A model generated the notes under the pieces. The model had not been told where the DNA came from and made no database searches. It saw nothing but the letters and a program-made list of their open reading frames with translations. Shown one piece after another: positions 61,305 through 64,000 of a DNA stretch of 64,000 nucleotides (its first letter is position 1; every line of letters begins with the position of its first letter). The stretch is from Mayamaea pseudoterrestris (taxonomy: Eukaryota > Bacillariophyta > Bacillariophyceae > Sellaphorales > Sellaphoraceae), in NCBI GenBank assembly GCA_027923505.1, contig BROI01000007.1, positions 682,001-746,000 on the forward strand. The letters are read 5' to 3'. Both the position numbers and the translations under genes were made by a program.

Positions 61305-62849
61305 ATGACAACCATATCTACTCCCCAACAACAGCATGTCCAAGAGGAAGGAGTATTACGCGATGTGCTCGATGAACTCGACAAGGAACGAAAAAAGCGC
61401 GCCGAACTGGAAGCCAAAGTGCGAGCCTTGGAGGCGCAACAGGAGGAGCGGTCAGGCAAGCACAAGCTACTGGCGCTTCAGTACCAAGTGGATGGATACC
61501 AGCAAGTCATTCATGCGTTGACTGAATCCAAGCCTGCCTTGTCCGCAGCGAATGTCAGGCAATGTACGATTCCGATTCACATTCTGCGACTCTTGGAAAT
61601 TATTCCGTGGGATGCGCGTGCACATGAATTCATCTTTCAGGACGAGTGCCTCTATGAATGGCAAATATACTTTGAAGATCAGTGGCAGACGCAACTTAGA
61701 TACTTTCCAGCTGCAATTCGGAACCTTCCCCTCGTAAAATCCACGACAAAGTCAACAATTACAGCGTCGCGAAGCAGCAGTACATCTGGTGTGATTTCAA
61801 CTCACGCAAGCCCTATGACGCCGACACGACAACACTCGCTGCACAGCAGCAGCAATAGGGATGCAGAACCTACTTTATCGAAGCACCATCACGCTCAATC
61901 CGATGGCGGCGGCAGCAGCGACTCGAGCAGCAACCTTTTGGCCGTTTTGGCGGGCGCCAACTCCACTACTAGCAAGCCACGATTTACGCCACCAACGATT
62001 GTCATGACGGACATGAACGTATCCAAGCTTTATCATACGCCAAACGACGACTACATGCTGCCTGCGCTGCTAAACGGAGGCACGTGGGAGTGGGTGAACG
62101 TTTGGCATGTTGGCGAGCATGCCAAATGGGTTTACGGATCGACAGTCCAACAAGTCATTGCCGAATTGCAACATGCGGAAACTTTGAACACTGCACTGAC
62201 GCGTCACGACAATCCAGAAGTGTCACCAGCGACTCGACTATTGCGAGGCCGAAGATGGACACGTCGTCGAGTGCTTGTGGAATATCCCAACATGTGCCAC
62301 GCTACCAAGGCATATTTGCACCAACTTGCGTCAAGCACGCAACGAGGCGCACATTGTCAAGAACTGTCGCAACAATTGACAAACACGCAAACGACGCTGT
62401 CCGAGACGCGCGAGTGCTTGAAAATTGCGCGGGCGCAGCTGCACGAGTCGCGGCGATTGCTGCAGCATGTGGTGGTGAATCGCAGCGAAGCGCCGTCCGA
62501 GCAACAGCAGGAGCAATTGGCTCACGAAACGGAACTGATTATTGAATTCTTAGCGCAAAGCAAGCTAGCGGTTGGAGCAATGACGGCCGAGGATCAAGTG
62601 GGTGAAGGTCATGCGGATGATAGTAGCTTCAACGAAGCAACTGCGACAAGTGCAAAGCGACCACTTCGGGGTAGACAAACTCATGCATCACTCCCTGGAA
62701 GCAGCCATCACAGTGAATCAGCGTCAGTTATACCCGCATCCTCAACCTCGTCCACGGGCTCGAGCGATCTATTTGATTGGAAGCGTCTCGGACGAGGTGC
62801 TTTGATGGATCGCATCAAGTTGAGTCAAGTGCAACAACAGCAGCATTAA
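61305..62849 (+). CDS. Coiled-coil protein with DysF-like (peroxin/ferlin) motifs
   Basis: A single exon of 514 residues with ATG at 61305. Residues 15-70 are a coiled coil (LDELDKERKKRAELEAKVRA). Near 112 the text FQDECLYEWQIYFEDQWQTQ resembles the DysFN half, and near 256-325 WEWVNVWHVGEHAKWVYGS plus RGRRWTRRRVLVEYP resembles the DysFC half with its Trp and RRRxWxRxR core. A second coiled coil (about 340-430) and a Ser-rich tail follow, with a C-terminal LFDWKRLGRGALMDRIKL helix. DysF domains occur in ferlins, peroxins and TECPR1, all membrane-linked. The link is by motif only; no membrane helix is seen. Confidence 0.65.
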   Translation: MTTISTPQQQHVQEEGVLRDVLDELDKERKKRAELEAKVRALEAQQEERSGKHKLLALQYQVDGYQQVIHALTESKPALSAANVRQCTIPIHILRLLEIIPWDARAHEFIFQDECLYEWQIYFEDQWQTQLRYFPAAIRNLPLVKSTTKSTITASRSSSTSGVISTHASPMTPTRQHSLHSSSNRDAEPTLSKHHHAQSDGGGSSDSSSNLLAVLAGANSTTSKPRFTPPTIVMTDMNVSKLYHTPNDDYMLPALLNGGTWEWVNVWHVGEHAKWVYGSTVQQVIAELQHAETLNTALTRHDNPEVSPATRLLRGRRWTRRRVLVEYPNMCHATKAYLHQLASSTQRGAHCQELSQQLTNTQTTLSETRECLKIARAQLHESRRLLQHVVVNRSEAPSEQQQEQLAHETELIIEFLAQSKLAVGAMTAEDQVGEGHADDSSFNEATATSAKRPLRGRQTHASLPGSSHHSESASVIPASSTSSTGSSDLFDWKRLGRGALMDRIKLSQVQQQQH

Positions 62850-63004
62850 TAATGTAAATGATAAAATTGATAAGTTGATTAGCTAGCTTATTGGATGTCT
62901 TATCTGAGAAATGGTAATGTTGACGCATGCTCGCATGCGAGCGACTGGTTCTCGATGGTATCGACGAGTTGAAATCGTAGTGCTGTGATTCATCGACAAC
63001 AACG

Positions 63005-64000
63005 TCATTGAAGGCCGTCCGTAAACGTTTGAATGGCACTCCATGTTTCACTTGACGATTCCCAAGGAAGCAACGACTTGCCAGGAAGTGTTTCAAGCTC
63101 CGCGAGACGCAGATTGGCAAGGTACGGCAATCGACCGTCTCTTCGTTGCGACGTGTCAGCTTGACCCTGCAGAATCAACGTTGGTTGCTGGAGAGTTTGC
63201 AGCTCCGTTTCTAGTGACTGCAAGCACAAGGCTCCAGCGTTGAAGACTTGCACCGGCGGCCTTGTTTCACGGCAAGCTTCCTGGAGCGTTTCGTCGAGCC
63301 ATTCGTCGTCGCATGGTTGTTCAAACAAAAAGGCGTTTGAAAAGACTTTGATCGCCCAGCGCGACTCCAGCACACCAAAGGCTAGAGTCCCAAACAAGGG
63401 TGACTTCAAAAAGCTGTAATTGAATTCAATGTCTTTGAGAGGGACTGGTGTCGTCAAATCCTTGTAGGTTGGGGGGCTAGCCAGAATGAGACTGGAGATT
63501 GTGCTGGGATTCTGGGCGGCGAGGGCGACTCCGATGGGAGCGAGTCCACCTTGCACTAGTAAATGACATGACTTGTAACCAGCTTGCCTGGCAGATGGTA
63601 GTATGACATTGTCTAGCAGTGTTTGACAAGCTTCGATCCAGACTTGTGGAACATTCTCCAAAGCTCCAGATGAAAACGCATTCCAATCGTCATATTCATT
63701 GACGCTTCCCAGTTTAGTGCCATCAACATATCCGCATCCTGGCAAGTTGATGGCGTAAATGTCTCGTTCTGAGTTTCTTTCTGCAGCTACTTGCGCCAGT
63801 CTCCTCCAGTACCAGCTCGCAAGGCCAACGCCGACGGGGTGTATGCAAAGCAGTGGTGGTCGTGACTGCTTCTTCGATAACGCACTAAAGAGTGGAAAGT
63901 TTGGCGTCCATGGCGGCAGAGGAGGAGACGAAAAAGATGCTTTTTGATGATGGTACGTAATGGGAAAGCTGATGGAGTCTCCATCGCGATTGTTCTTCCC
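63005..64000 (-). CDS. Alpha/beta hydrolase fold protein, 5' end beyond window
   Basis: The frame is open from the stop at 63005 to the right edge of the window without a convincing start, so the gene is partial (331 codons visible). Near the edge is an N-terminal low-complexity stretch; then LLCIHPVGVGLASWYWRRLA provides the oxyanion-hole HPVGVG, and DIYAINLPGCGYVDGTKLG the strand after it. The nucleophile elbow reads HLLVQGGLAPIGVALA, so the usual Ser is a Gly. The lid and C-terminal strand PTLILQGQADTS, with an Asp, are present. Cyanobacterial and plastid hydrolases with HPxGVG have similar non-Ser elbows, to my recollection. Function unknown; probably not a Ser hydrolase. Confidence 0.82.
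   Translation of the reverse strand, partial: GKNNRDGDSISFPITYHHQKASFSSPPLPPWTPNFPLFSALSKKQSRPPLLCIHPVGVGLASWYWRRLAQVAAERNSERDIYAINLPGCGYVDGTKLGSVNEYDDWNAFSSGALENVPQVWIEACQTLLDNVILPSARQAGYKSCHLLVQGGLAPIGVALAAQNPSTISSLILASPPTYKDLTTPVPLKDIEFNYSFLKSPLFGTLAFGVLESRWAIKVFSNAFLFEQPCDDEWLDETLQEACRETRPPVQVFNAGALCLQSLETELQTLQQPTLILQGQADTSQRRDGRLPYLANLRLAELETLPGKSLLPWESSSETWSAIQTFTDGLQ

Noticed and set aside
1-64000. CRISPR array, bacterial operons, integrated virus or transposon
   Set aside because: No regularly spaced short repeats, no ribosome-binding sites or operon spacing, no capsid, polymerase, transposase or terminal-repeat signal was seen; the genes are spliced eukaryotic genes.

Overview
The window is compact eukaryotic nuclear DNA. 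About 32 protein genes lie on both strands, most are single-exon or have one to four introns of 67-156 nt, and there is one tRNA gene. No complete or fragmentary mobile element was recognised. Several N-termini point to a diatom or close photosynthetic stramenopile. The protein starting at 7896 has a signal peptide ending in an ASAF motif, followed by a twin-arginine thylakoid signal; this is the bipartite plastid presequence of secondary red plastids. The thioesterase at 29914-30786 has a NAFVAP motif, and a nucleotide-sugar-transporter-like protein may carry a similar presequence. The species cannot be named from the sequence alone.

Layout. 1-5.1 kb: transporter, BolA2, PPR protein. 5.8-8.5 kb: a divergent pair of an unknown protein and a thylakoid-lumen protein. 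8.8-14.3 kb: a secreted barrel protein (paralog 1), an M6-type metalloprotease and Ddi1. 14.4-15.1 kb: tRNA-Val(AAC) followed by a nested tandem repeat. 15.2-17.4 kb: an ABCG transporter. 17.6-26.8 kb: one five-exon BEACH gene of about 2,991 residues. 27.3-30.8 kb: NmrA-like protein, scramblase and plastid-type thioesterase. 31.2-33.1 kb: barrel paralogs 2 and 3 in tandem. 33.7-38.9 kb: two unknown genes, Rpn13 and PPi-dependent phosphofructokinase. 39-43.1 kb: mitochondrial m-AAA protease and a mitochondrial carrier. 43.3-49.4 kb: unknown protein, sulfotransferase, exosome subunit RRP43 and a DEAD-box helicase. 49.7-56.8 kb: MFS transporter, an acidic-tailed protein, methylthioribose kinase and a Kelch protein. 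57-64 kb: a UPF1-like helicase, a DysF-like coiled-coil protein and an alpha/beta hydrolase cut by the right edge.

Most genes are unrelated housekeeping genes, often in divergent pairs sharing 200-500 bp. Two shuttle or receptor proteins of the ubiquitin-proteasome system (Ddi1, Rpn13) occur here, probably by chance.

The strongest candidate for something undescribed is the three-member family of secreted proteins at 8774-9884, 31173-31913 and 32515-33147. Each joins a signal peptide, a low-complexity linker rich in Ser, Lys and Gly (silaffin-like in composition) and a C-terminal domain resembling the dirigent/allene-oxide-cyclase barrel. A second signal is an 8-bp palindrome, TACCGGTA, which recurs in intergenic DNA. 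Gene boundaries and splice sites were assigned by hand from reading frame, GT/AG (once GC/AG) signals and family resemblance; no search was run.
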